Source: JBBRHQ01 sp963725315 | GTDB lineage: Bacteria > Actinomycetota > Thermoleophilia > Solirubrobacterales > 70-9 | Length of the DNA stretch: 64,000 bases | Direction: 5' to 3' | Assembly (NCBI GenBank): GCA_963725315.1 | Contig: CAVRYA010000009.1 | Location: 310,001 to 374,000, forward strand | Shown: in pieces, positions 25,167-33,444 of the stretch | Position numbering within the stretch: the stretch's first letter is position 1 | Layout: every line of letters starts with the position of its first letter | Program-made: the position numbers and the translations under genes | The notes under the pieces: generated by a model | Seen by the model: only the letters and a program-made list of their open reading frames with translations | Databases searched by the model: none | What the model was told of the DNA's origin: nothing

Positions 25167-25878
25167 GCTGACCAGCTACGAGATCACCGAGGGTGTCGCC
25201 CTGCTGCGACTCGAGCGCCCTGCCGCCCGCAACGCGATCAACACCCAGATGCTGGCCGAGCTGCTCGAGCACCTGACGGTCGCCCGAGGCGACGAGGCGG
25301 TGCGGGTGCTGGTCTTCTCCTCTGCTGACCACATGGGCTTCTCCGCCGGGGCCGACGTCCGCGAGGAGCTCGACGGCGAGGGCAGGGTGCGGCGGATGGA
25401 GCTGTTCGCCGACCTCTACGACGCGATCACCGCCTTTCCCAAGCCGACGGTCGCGGTCTGCCACGGTGACGTCGTCGGCGGCGGCGCCGAGATCGCCGTC
25501 GCCTGCGACATGAGGGTGGGCGGCTCCAACCTGAGGATGCGCTTCCCGGGCGCCGCCCTCGGGGTGCCGGTGGGACCGGCCCGCCTCGTCACCCTCTGCG
25601 GGCTCGCCACGGCCAAGTACCTGCTGCTCAGCTCGCGCACCGTCGGCGCCGACGAGGCCCTGCGGCTCGGACTCGTCAACCGCGTGGCCCCGGCGGCCGC
25701 GACCGAGGAGGCTGCGCTCGACCTCGCCGCCGAGGTCGCCGCCCACCCGCCCGAGGCGGTCGCCCGGATCAAGCGGATGCTGCACGAATGGGACGCGGTC
25801 GAGGTTCGCTCCCGGGTCGAGGGGCAGGGGCAGGTCGAGTGGCAGCGCACCGGCCCCGGGCTCCCGTACCGAGACTGA
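25159..25878 (+). CDS. enoyl-CoA hydratase/isomerase-family protein
   Basis: 239 residues, crotonase fold. Oxyanion-hole segments are SAGADVREEL (about 70-79) and GDVVGGGAEIAVACDMRVG (about 106-124). The position of the first catalytic Glu of hydratases is occupied by Ala/Glu in GGGAEIA; the second is not obvious (FPGAALGVPVGPARLVTL), so hydratase activity is uncertain and an isomerase or hydrolase is possible. GTG 25159 sits inside the 3' end of pth, implying coupled translation. It lies between pth and mfd, an uncommon neighbour for this enzyme class. Confidence 0.8.
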   Translation: MDELTSYEITEGVALLRLERPAARNAINTQMLAELLEHLTVARGDEAVRVLVFSSADHMGFSAGADVREELDGEGRVRRMELFADLYDAITAFPKPTVAVCHGDVVGGGAEIAVACDMRVGGSNLRMRFPGAALGVPVGPARLVTLCGLATAKYLLLSSRTVGADEALRLGLVNRVAPAAATEEAALDLAAEVAAHPPEAVARIKRMLHEWDAVEVRSRVEGQGQVEWQRTGPGLPYRD

Positions 25879-26020
25879 ACAACTCCGCTCGAATCCTCCG
25901 CTCCCGCTCGCTCGCATCACAAGCATTCGAGCCTTGCTCGCTCGCTCCCGCGTCCGGTTCGAGCGGGCTGCGGGCGGGATGGCCTCTGCTCCGCTCGCAT
26001 CCTCGGGCGATCGCCGCGGC

Positions 26021-26026
26021 TAGCCT
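26021..26026 (+). promoter_or_regulatory. -10-like box TAGCCT for mfd
   Basis: TAGCCT ends 11 nt before GTG 26038, at the 3' side of a 160-nt gap rich in CTCGCTCG-type short repeats. Confidence 0.35.
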
Positions 26027-26037
26027 TTCGAACGACC

Positions 26038-29000
26038 GTGTCGCTCCGCCCCCTGCTCGACATCGCCCTCGAGAACGAGCGCGTCCACGCGCTCTCCGGC
26101 CGCGTTCGCGAGGCCGCCCCGGGGCAGGGGGCAACGCTGCGGGCCTCGGCGACGCTGCGTCCGCTGCTGATCGCCTCGCTGCTCTCCGATGACCGCGGCC
26201 TCGCCGACCGCCCGGCGCTGCTGGTCACCCCCGACGATCGCTCCGCCCGCGACATGGCGGCTGACCTGCGGGCCTACCTGGCGCCGCGGCGGGTGCGCTA
26301 CTACCCGACCCGGGGGACCGGCTACGCCTCCCAGATCTCCCCGCCGCCGCACCTGGTCGGGCTGCGGATAGACGCACTCGACGCCCTCACAACGGAGTCC
26401 GATCCCGTGGTGGTCGCCAGCGCGATCGCCCTCGCCGAGGCGGTCCCCGACACTTCCCTGCGCCCGGCCGGCTTCTCCCTCAGCGGCGGGGAGGAGATCG
26501 ACCTCGGAGCGCTCGGAGACGACCTCATCGCCGCCGGCTACGAGCGGACCGACCAGGTCACGGACAGGGGACAGTTCGCCGTCCGCGGCGGCATCCTCGA
26601 CGTCTTTCCTGCGACCGAGGAGCGGGCGGTGCGGATCGAGCTGTTCGGCGACGAGGTCGACTCGATGCGCTGGTTCTCGACCTTCACACAGCGCTCGCTG
26701 GGGGAGGCCGAGCGGGTCGAGCTGGCGCCCGCCGCCGAGCTCGACGCCGAGCACCGAGGGCTTGTGGAGCTCTCCGGTCACCTCGGCATCCCCGGACGCG
26801 AAGCGGAGGAGATGCCGGGCAGTAATTCCGGGGAGGGCGAGGAGCCACCGAGCCTCGCCGATGCCCTGCCGCTCGAGCACTTCCGCGCTCCGCTCGACCT
26901 GGTGCCTGAGGCCGCTGCGGTGATCCTCAGCCCCGCCGACGAGATCGAGCCGGCGCTGCGCGACCACTGGGAGGACGCGACCACGGCGATGCACGCCGAC
27001 GACGCCCGCCATCTCTACGTCGACGTCGCCGCGCCGCTGGCCGCCCGGTCGGTGCTCTCGATCACCTCCGGCGGCGAGGAGGACTCCGACGCCTTCCGTG
27101 CCTCGCGGGCGGAGTCGCCGGCGCGCAACATGAGGGAGGCGGAGGGCGAGCTGGAGAAGTTGCTCGCATCCGGGTACCGCGCCGTGGTCGCCTTCGACGG
27201 CCTCGGCGAGGCGGAGCGCGCCCGCTACAACCTCGACCGCCTCGACGTCAACATCCTCGACGGGCGCCCGCTCTCCCCGGATCCCGGCCTGGCCTTCGCC
27301 GAGGCACGGCTGCGGGAGGGCTTCGTCTCGCCCGAGCTGCGGCTCGCCGTCTATCCCTTCAGGCGCCTCGTCCACCGCCGCCGCAGGGCCGAGGAGCGGC
27401 GCCCGGGGGCCGGTCGAGGCCGCCTCGCCTTCACCGAGCTGCGGGTGGGCGACTACGTCGTCCACGAGGACCACGGGGTGGCCCGCTTCGCCGGCTTCGA
27501 GACGCGCGAGGTGGGCGGAGTCACCCGCGACTACCTCTACCTCGAGTACAAGGGCGAGGACCGGGTCTACGTCCCCACCGACCAGCTCGCGAAGCTCTCG
27601 CGTTACGTCGGCGCCGGGGCCGAGCCGGCGCTCTCGGCGCTGGGCGGGAAGCGCTGGCAGAACATGAAGGCCCGGGCCCGCAGCGCCGCCGGGGCGCTGG
27701 CCGGCGAGCTGCTCAACCTCTACGCCGAGCGCCGCTCGCGCCGCGGCCACGGCTTCGCCCCCGACGGGGAATGGCAGCTTGCCATGGAGGCGGCCTTTCC
27801 CTATCGCGAGACCGCGGACCAGCTCGAGGCGATCGACGCGGTCAAGGCCGACATGGAGGCTGAGCGGCCGATGGATCGCCTGGTCTGCGGAGACGTCGGC
27901 TACGGCAAGACCGAGGTCGCCCTGAGGGCCGCGGTCAAGGCCGCCTCCGACGGCCGCCAGGTGATGATGCTGGTGCCGACGACGATCCTCGCCCAGCAGC
28001 ACCTCGGCACCTTCCGCGAGCGCCTCGCCGACCTCCCGTTCGTGGTCGAGGGGGCCTCCAGGCTGCGCAAGCCCGCCGAGGTCAAGCAGGTGCTTCGAGA
28101 CTTCTCCGAGGGCGGCGTCGACATCCTCGTCGGCACCCACCGGCTGCTCTCCCGCGACGTCCGCGCCAAACAGCTCGGCCTGCTGATCGTCGACGAGGAG
28201 CAGCGCTTCGGTGTCAAGCAGAAGGAGCTGCTGCGCCAGCTGAAGCTGAAGGTGGACGTGCTCTCGCTCTCGGCGACGCCGATCCCGCGCACATTGCAGA
28301 TGTCGCTGGCGGGGCTGCGCGACATCTCGGTGATCGAGACTCCCCCCGAGGGGAGGCGGCCGATCCGCACCTACGTCGGCCCCTTCGACGACGATCTCGT
28401 CCGCCGCGCGATCGAGCGCGAGGTCGAGCGCGGCGGGCAGGCGTTCTTCCTCCACAACCGGATCGAGACGCTGCCCGAGGTCTCCGAGCAGCTCCGGGGC
28501 CTGGTCCCGGGCGCCCGCTTCGTCGAGGCCCACGGCCAGATGGAGGAGTCCGACCTCGAGGAGACGATGCTGCGCTTCCTGCGCGGCGAGGCCGATTGCC
28601 TGGTGGCGACGACGATCATCGAGTCGGGGCTCGACATCCCCACCGCCAACACCCTGATCGTCGAGCGCGCCGACCAGCTCGGCCTCGCCCAGGCCTACCA
28701 GATACGCGGCCGGGTGGGGCGCTCGCGAGAGCGCGCCTTCGCCTACCTGCTCTACCCCTCGGAGCGCTCGCTGACCGAGGAGTCCTCGGCCCGCCTGGCG
28801 ACGCTCGCCGACCACACCGAGCTCGGCTCGGGATTCCGTATCGCGATGCGCGACCTCGACATCCGCGGCGCCGGCAACCTGCTTGGAGACGAGCAGTCCG
28901 GGCATGTCGCCGCGGTCGGCTTCGAGCTCTACTGCCAGATGATCGACGAGGCGGTCGCCGAGCTCGCCGCTGCGCGCGACGGCGCCGCCGCCGAGGAGGC

Positions 29001-29475
29001 CCGCGAGCCGGTCCGGGTGGACGTCCCGGTGGATGCATACCTGCCCGCCTCCTACGTCCCCTTCGAGGCCGCCAAGATCGACATCCATCGCCGCATCGCC
29101 GGGGCTTGGGCGGGCGGCGAGCTGCGGGCGATCCGCGACGAGCTGGGCGACCGCTTCGGCCCGCTCCCGCGCGAGGCGGAGAACCTGCTGGAGCTGGCGC
29201 GGGCGCGGATCGAGCTCGCCTCGGCGGGCGCCGAGAGCGTCGAGTTCCGCGGCGGGCGGCTCAGCGTCACCGGGGTCGAGCTCGATTCGGACGCCGCCGA
29301 GGCGCTGCGCGGGAGCGTCGAGGGGGCGATCTACGAGTGGCGGGAGCGGACCGCGGCGCTGCGCGTCCCCGGGAATCCCGAGGCGAGGCTGGCGGCGCTG
29401 CTGACGCTCGCCCGCGGCCTGAATGAGGCGAAGCGCGCCGCCGGTGCGGCCGAGGATATGCTCCCGGCTTCGTGA
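26038..29475 (+). CDS. mfd: transcription-repair coupling factor Mfd
   Basis: 1145 residues. Removes RNA polymerase stalled at lesions and recruits UvrA. Domains in order: UvrB-homology part (about 1-330, with FAVRGGILDVFPATEERAVRIELFGDEVDS), RNAP-interaction domain (about 465-545, LRVGDYVVHEDHGVARFAGFE), then the RecG-like motor with Walker A GDVGYGKTEVA (about 619-629), DEEQRFGV (about 718), SATPIPRTLQMSL and GRVGRSRERAFAYLL. The C-terminal TRCF domain is present (YLPASYVPFEAAKIDIHRRI). GTG 26038 is 4-nt coupled at the far end to the isomerase gene. Confidence 0.96.
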   Translation: MSLRPLLDIALENERVHALSGRVREAAPGQGATLRASATLRPLLIASLLSDDRGLADRPALLVTPDDRSARDMAADLRAYLAPRRVRYYPTRGTGYASQISPPPHLVGLRIDALDALTTESDPVVVASAIALAEAVPDTSLRPAGFSLSGGEEIDLGALGDDLIAAGYERTDQVTDRGQFAVRGGILDVFPATEERAVRIELFGDEVDSMRWFSTFTQRSLGEAERVELAPAAELDAEHRGLVELSGHLGIPGREAEEMPGSNSGEGEEPPSLADALPLEHFRAPLDLVPEAAAVILSPADEIEPALRDHWEDATTAMHADDARHLYVDVAAPLAARSVLSITSGGEEDSDAFRASRAESPARNMREAEGELEKLLASGYRAVVAFDGLGEAERARYNLDRLDVNILDGRPLSPDPGLAFAEARLREGFVSPELRLAVYPFRRLVHRRRRAEERRPGAGRGRLAFTELRVGDYVVHEDHGVARFAGFETREVGGVTRDYLYLEYKGEDRVYVPTDQLAKLSRYVGAGAEPALSALGGKRWQNMKARARSAAGALAGELLNLYAERRSRRGHGFAPDGEWQLAMEAAFPYRETADQLEAIDAVKADMEAERPMDRLVCGDVGYGKTEVALRAAVKAASDGRQVMMLVPTTILAQQHLGTFRERLADLPFVVEGASRLRKPAEVKQVLRDFSEGGVDILVGTHRLLSRDVRAKQLGLLIVDEEQRFGVKQKELLRQLKLKVDVLSLSATPIPRTLQMSLAGLRDISVIETPPEGRRPIRTYVGPFDDDLVRRAIEREVERGGQAFFLHNRIETLPEVSEQLRGLVPGARFVEAHGQMEESDLEETMLRFLRGEADCLVATTIIESGLDIPTANTLIVERADQLGLAQAYQIRGRVGRSRERAFAYLLYPSERSLTEESSARLATLADHTELGSGFRIAMRDLDIRGAGNLLGDEQSGHVAAVGFELYCQMIDEAVAELAAARDGAAAEEAREPVRVDVPVDAYLPASYVPFEAAKIDIHRRIAGAWAGGELRAIRDELGDRFGPLPREAENLLELARARIELASAGAESVEFRGGRLSVTGVELDSDAAEALRGSVEGAIYEWRERTAALRVPGNPEARLAALLTLARGLNEAKRAAGAAEDMLPAS

Positions 29476-30809
29476 GTCCCGATTCGAAGAAGCCGAAGCC
29501 CCGGGCCAAGGCGCCCGCCTCCGCCCGGGACCGGGCCCGCCGGCTCGGCGTCCTGATCTTCGGAGTTCTCCTGGTCGCGTTGTTCGTCGGCTTCGCAATC
29601 GCGCAAGGTGTCTCCGGCGCGCCCAGCGTCCCCTCGGACTCGGTCGCGGTGGTCCAGGACGCCGCCCCCGGCTCCTCGCCGATCACCAAGGCGCAGTTCA
29701 AGCGCGCGCTGGAGCAGACCGCTGCCCGCTCGGGCCTGCCGGGCGTACCCAAGCCGAGCAGCAAGCAGTTCGGCGACATCAAGGACGCGGCGATCGGCGA
29801 CCTGCTCGACACGGTCTGGATCCAGTCCGAGGCGGCGGAGCAGGGGATCACTGTCACCGACCAGAAGGTCGCCGCGGAGCTGGTGAAGATCAAGAAGCAG
29901 AACTTCCGCACCGAGGCCGAGTACCAGCAGTTCATCAAGCGCTCCGGTTACAACCAGGCGGACATCGACCTGCGGGTCAAGCTGCAGCTGCTCAGCACGG
30001 CGATCCAGACCAAGGTCTCCAAGAACGCGCCCCCGGTGTCCGACAGCCAGGTCCAGGATTTCTACGACGCCGCCAAGTCCCAGTTCTCGGTCCCCGAGAC
30101 CCGCGACGTGCGCCTCGTCCTCAACAAGGACAAGGCGAAGGTCGAGCAGGCGAAGGCGGCGCTCGAGGCCGATGACTCCGCCGCAAGCTGGAAGAAGGTC
30201 GCCCAGCAGTACTCGACCGACCCCAGCTCGAAGGACAACGGCGGTCTGCGCCAGGGCCTCACCGACGGGCTGCTCGAGGACCCGCTCAACGGCGACGTCT
30301 TCGGCGCCGAGGTCGGCCAGATCGAGGGGCCCGTGAAGACCAAGCTCGGCTACTACGTGTTCGAGGTGGACAAGGTCTCGCCGGCCACCACCCAGCCGCT
30401 CTCCAAGGTCGAGGCGCAGATCCGCACCCAGCTCGAGCAGCAGGCCCAGCAGAACGCCTTCTCCCAGTTCGTCTCCAACTACGGCACCAAGTGGCAGTCA
30501 CGGACCTTCTGCGCCTCCGGCTACGTGATCAACCGCTGCGCCAACTACAAGGGCAGCGGCCATCCCACCGGGGCCCCGCCGGGCTGTTACGAGGCCAACC
30601 CCAAGGGCGGCCTGCCCGACGCCTGCCCGGCCCCGGTGCTCGCCCTCCAGCCGGCGCTGCCGGGGACGGTGACCTTCCTCACCCCCCAGGGCACCCGGCT
30701 GCCGCAGCGGCCGATCCCGGCCGGCGGCTCGAAGCCGGCCGCCTCCAGCGCCCTGCCGGGCGCGGTGCCGGGTGCGACGACGCCCGGCGCGGTACCGACC
30801 TCCCCATAG
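29472..30809 (+). CDS. membrane-anchored parvulin-type peptidyl-prolyl isomerase (SurA/PrsA-like)
   Basis: 445 residues. One TM anchor (about 26-45, GVLIFGVLLVALFVGFAIA) places the rest outside. A SurA_N-like helical chaperone part runs to about 190 (SPITKAQFKRALEQTA; TDQKVAAELVKIKKQNF), then the PPIC parvulin domain (about 195-305: ETRDVRLVLNKDK, WKKVAQQYSTDPSSKDNGGLRQ, KLGYYVFEVDKV). The C-terminus is Cys/Pro/Gly-rich with six Cys. It should fold secreted proteins. It overlaps mfd by 4 nt and is followed by mazG. Confidence 0.88.
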   Translation: MSPDSKKPKPRAKAPASARDRARRLGVLIFGVLLVALFVGFAIAQGVSGAPSVPSDSVAVVQDAAPGSSPITKAQFKRALEQTAARSGLPGVPKPSSKQFGDIKDAAIGDLLDTVWIQSEAAEQGITVTDQKVAAELVKIKKQNFRTEAEYQQFIKRSGYNQADIDLRVKLQLLSTAIQTKVSKNAPPVSDSQVQDFYDAAKSQFSVPETRDVRLVLNKDKAKVEQAKAALEADDSAASWKKVAQQYSTDPSSKDNGGLRQGLTDGLLEDPLNGDVFGAEVGQIEGPVKTKLGYYVFEVDKVSPATTQPLSKVEAQIRTQLEQQAQQNAFSQFVSNYGTKWQSRTFCASGYVINRCANYKGSGHPTGAPPGCYEANPKGGLPDACPAPVLALQPALPGTVTFLTPQGTRLPQRPIPAGGSKPAASSALPGAVPGATTPGAVPTSP

Positions 30810-30819
30810 ACCCGGCCCG

Positions 30820-31674
30820 GTGTCGGACCCCCAGCGAAGCGCCGAGGCCGTCGCCCGGCTCGACGCGATCACCCGCCGCCTGCGTGCCGAGTGCCCCTGG
30901 GACCGCGAGCAGGACGAGCGCTCGATCGTGCCGCACACGGTCGAGGAGGCCTACGAGCTGGCCGAGGCGGCCGAGACGGGAGACGACGCCAAGCTCCTCG
31001 ACGAGCTCGGCGACGTCCTCTTCCAGGTGCACTTCCTCTCGCTGCTGCTGGAGGAGCGGGGGGCCGGCGACATGGCCGCGGTCGCCGAGCACTGCCGCTC
31101 GAAGCTGATCCGGCGCCATCCACACGTGTTTGGCCCCCGGGAGCAAGGTCCGGACGCCTTGCCCGCGGGTCCTGTCGCCAGGGAGGACTCCTCGTCCTCG
31201 CAGGCTGCGGGCGAGGAGCCCACCCCAGCGCCACCCGCGGAAGAGGCGTCGGGAAGTAGCTCCCTGGATGCGGACGCCGTGCTAGGTCAATGGGACCGGA
31301 TCAAGCGTGAAGTCGAGGGGCAGGGTGAGAAGGAGCTCTTCGCAGACGTCCCGGAGAATCTGCCGGCGCTGCTTTTTGCGCGGAAGTTGCAGCGGCGGGC
31401 TGCGAACCGCAGTGAGGACTCCGGGTTGAGCTCCAGCGCGCTTGAAGCTGCCGGGCGCGCTCGCCACGCTCTCGCTGCGCTCGAGGCTGTCTCGGCCGAT
31501 GGGGAGAACGCCGGGCCTACCGCTGACCCTGAGGTGCGGGCGGCGATCGAGCGGGCGCTCGGCGAGGCGCTGTTCGCGACCGTAGATGCCGCCCGCCAGC
31601 TGCGCTGCGATCCCGAGCTGGCGCTGCGGGCGGAGGCCTCGAGGTACAGGACGCGCCGGCAGGGTGCCAACTGA
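30820..31674 (+). CDS. mazG: MazG-family nucleoside triphosphate pyrophosphohydrolase
   Basis: 284 residues. Hydrolyses (d)NTPs to NMP and PPi, removing aberrant nucleotides and lowering ppGpp signals. The MazG core is seen: ECPWDREQDERSIVPHTVEE, then AYELAEAAETGDDAKLLDELGDVLFQVHFLSLL (read as two segments), with the metal-binding ExxE...ExxD pattern, and later LGQWDRIKREVEG and ENLPALLFARKLQRRAA. Between HPHVFG (about 106) and WDRIK there is a 45-residue Ser/Ala/Pro/Glu-rich insertion not normal for the family. GTG 30820 is 10 nt after the PPIase stop. Confidence 0.88.
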   Translation: MSDPQRSAEAVARLDAITRRLRAECPWDREQDERSIVPHTVEEAYELAEAAETGDDAKLLDELGDVLFQVHFLSLLLEERGAGDMAAVAEHCRSKLIRRHPHVFGPREQGPDALPAGPVAREDSSSSQAAGEEPTPAPPAEEASGSSSLDADAVLGQWDRIKREVEGQGEKELFADVPENLPALLFARKLQRRAANRSEDSGLSSSALEAAGRARHALAALEAVSADGENAGPTADPEVRAAIERALGEALFATVDAARQLRCDPELALRAEASRYRTRRQGAN

Positions 31675-31693
31675 AAGACTGCCGGGCGAGCCG

Positions 31694-32990
31694 ATGAGCC
31701 AGATCGAGACGATCCACGCCCGCCAGATCCTCGACTCGCGCGGCAATCCCACGGTCGAGGTCGAGGTGGCATTGGGCTCCGGAGCGCGAGGGCTCGCCGC
31801 CGTGCCCTCCGGCGCCTCGACCGGGGAGTTCGAGGCGGTCGAGCTTCGCGACGGCGGCGCGGCCTTCGGCGGCAAGGGCGTCAGGCAGGCGGTGGCCAAC
31901 GTCAACGGGGAGATCGCCGAGGCGCTGAGCGGCGCCCGCGCCGCCGAGCAAGGATCGCTTGACGAGACGATGATCGAGCTCGACGGCACCCCCAACAAGG
32001 GGAGGCTCGGCGCCAACGCGATCCTCGGGGTGTCCTTGGCGGCGGCGAAGGCGGCTGCCGCCGACGCCGAGCAGCCTCTCTACCTCTACCTCGCTGAGCT
32101 CTACGGCGGAGGCGAGCCGAAGGTACTGCCGGTGCCGATGATGAACGTCCTGAATGGCGGCGCCCACGCTGACAACTCGGTCGACTTCCAGGAGTTCATG
32201 ATCGTCCCCGCGGGAGCCGCGAAGCTTCTCGGAGTGCCTGCGCATGGGGGCGGAGATCTATCACGCGCTGAAGAAGAGCCTCGCCTCGAAGGGGCTCGCC
32301 ACGGCGATCGGTGACGAGGGCGGTTTCGCACCGGACCTGCCTTCGAACGATGCCGCCCTGCAGGAGCTGGTCGAGGGCATCACCTCGGCCGGGTACGGGC
32401 CTGGCTCCGACGTCTTCATTGCCCTCGACCCGGCCACCAGCGAGATCTTCAACGACGGCTCCTACGTCCTGGAGCACGAAGATCGAACTCTCTCCGCCGA
32501 GGAGATCACCGCCTACTGGGAGGAGGCGATCAACCGCTATCCCGTCGTCTCGCTCGAGGACGGCATGGCCGAAGAGGACTGGGATGGTTGGGCTCTGCTG
32601 ACGGATCGGCTCGGCAAACGCGTGCAACTCGTCGGCGATGACAACTTCGTCACCAACCCCGAGCGCTTGCAGCGCGGCATCGAGGCCGGGGTCGGCAATT
32701 CGATCCTGGTAAAGCTCAACCAGATCGGCACCCTCACAGAGACGCTGGAGACGATTCGGATGGCCCATGAGGCCGGCTACACCGCGGTCATCTCGCATCG
32801 CTCCGGGGAGACCGAGGACACGACGATCGCCGATCTCGCGGTCGGCACCGGGGCGGGGCAGATCAAGACCGGGGCGCCGTCGCGCTCGGACCGGGTGGCG
32901 AAGTACAACCGGCTGCTGAGGATCGAGGAGGAGCTCGGCTCTGCCGCGACCTTCCCCGGGATGCAGGCATTCGCCCAGCGGTCCGGTTAG
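31694..32990 (+). pseudogene. eno: enolase, interrupted by one extra base (probably a sequence error)
   Basis: Glycolytic 2-phosphoglycerate dehydratase. ATG 31694 opens a normal enolase: ETIHARQILDSRGNPTVEVE, PSGASTGEFEAVELRDGG, VPMMNVLNGGAHADNSVDFQ, EFMIVPAGA. At about 32,220 the frame breaks. Removing one A from GCGAAGC gives PAGAASFSECLRMGAEIYH, the expected sequence, and the second frame continues to the stop at 32990 with GDEGGFAPDL, SLEDGMAEEDWDGW, VKLNQIGTLTET and SHRSGETEDTTIADLAV. All catalytic segments are intact across the two pieces, about 431 residues in total. Loss of an essential glycolytic gene is unlikely. Confidence 0.93.
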
Positions 32991-33026
32991 TGAAGGCATG
33001 CGGGCCCCGACCGCGAAGGGGCGGTC

Positions 33027-33413
33027 GTGGCAGCAAGCGCCCGCGCCCAGGCTCGAACCCCCCGCAGGACGCGGCAGGCACCGGCGCGGCGGCGGCCCGC
33101 CGCCCGGCGGCGGCCCGCGCAGCGCCGCGCCGCCAGCCGGGTGCGTTGGGACAAGGTTGGCCGCGTCGCGCTCACCCTGGTGCTCGCCGGCGTCCTCTTC
33201 TCCTACCTGAACCCGGCGATCGACTTCGTCCACACGTATCGCGCCACCACCGCCGCCAAGGCCGAGATGCACCGACTCCAGGCCGAGAACACCAGCCTGC
33301 ACCACCAGGTCCAGTCGGCCGGCGATCCCGCCGTGCTCGAGCGCGAGGCGCGCCGCCAGGGGATGGTCGCCTCCGGCGAGCGGGCCTACGTGGTTCACGG
33401 CCTGAGGGGCTGA
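33027..33413 (+). CDS. ftsB: FtsB/DivIC-type septum formation initiator
   Basis: 128 residues, bitopic divisome protein that links FtsL and FtsQ. Very basic Arg/Ala/Pro-rich cytoplasmic tail (1-45), one TM helix (about 48-66, VALTLVLAGVLFSYLNPAI), then a periplasmic coiled coil (KAEMHRLQAENTSLHHQVQ) and the family end (LEREARRQGMVASGERAYVV). The long basic tail is an actinobacterial trait. Lies 36 nt after eno in the conserved mazG-eno-ftsB order. Confidence 0.88.
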   Translation: MAASARAQARTPRRTRQAPARRRPAARRRPAQRRAASRVRWDKVGRVALTLVLAGVLFSYLNPAIDFVHTYRATTAAKAEMHRLQAENTSLHHQVQSAGDPAVLEREARRQGMVASGERAYVVHGLRG

Positions 33414-33444
33414 GGCAGGGCGGGGGCCGGGGGGCCCTCCGGCA

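Noticed and set aside
26020..29598. A 1192-residue open frame on the minus strand
   Set aside because: It is wholly antisense to mfd, has a low-complexity Arg/Gly/Leu composition typical of shadow frames in high-GC DNA, and has no family motif.
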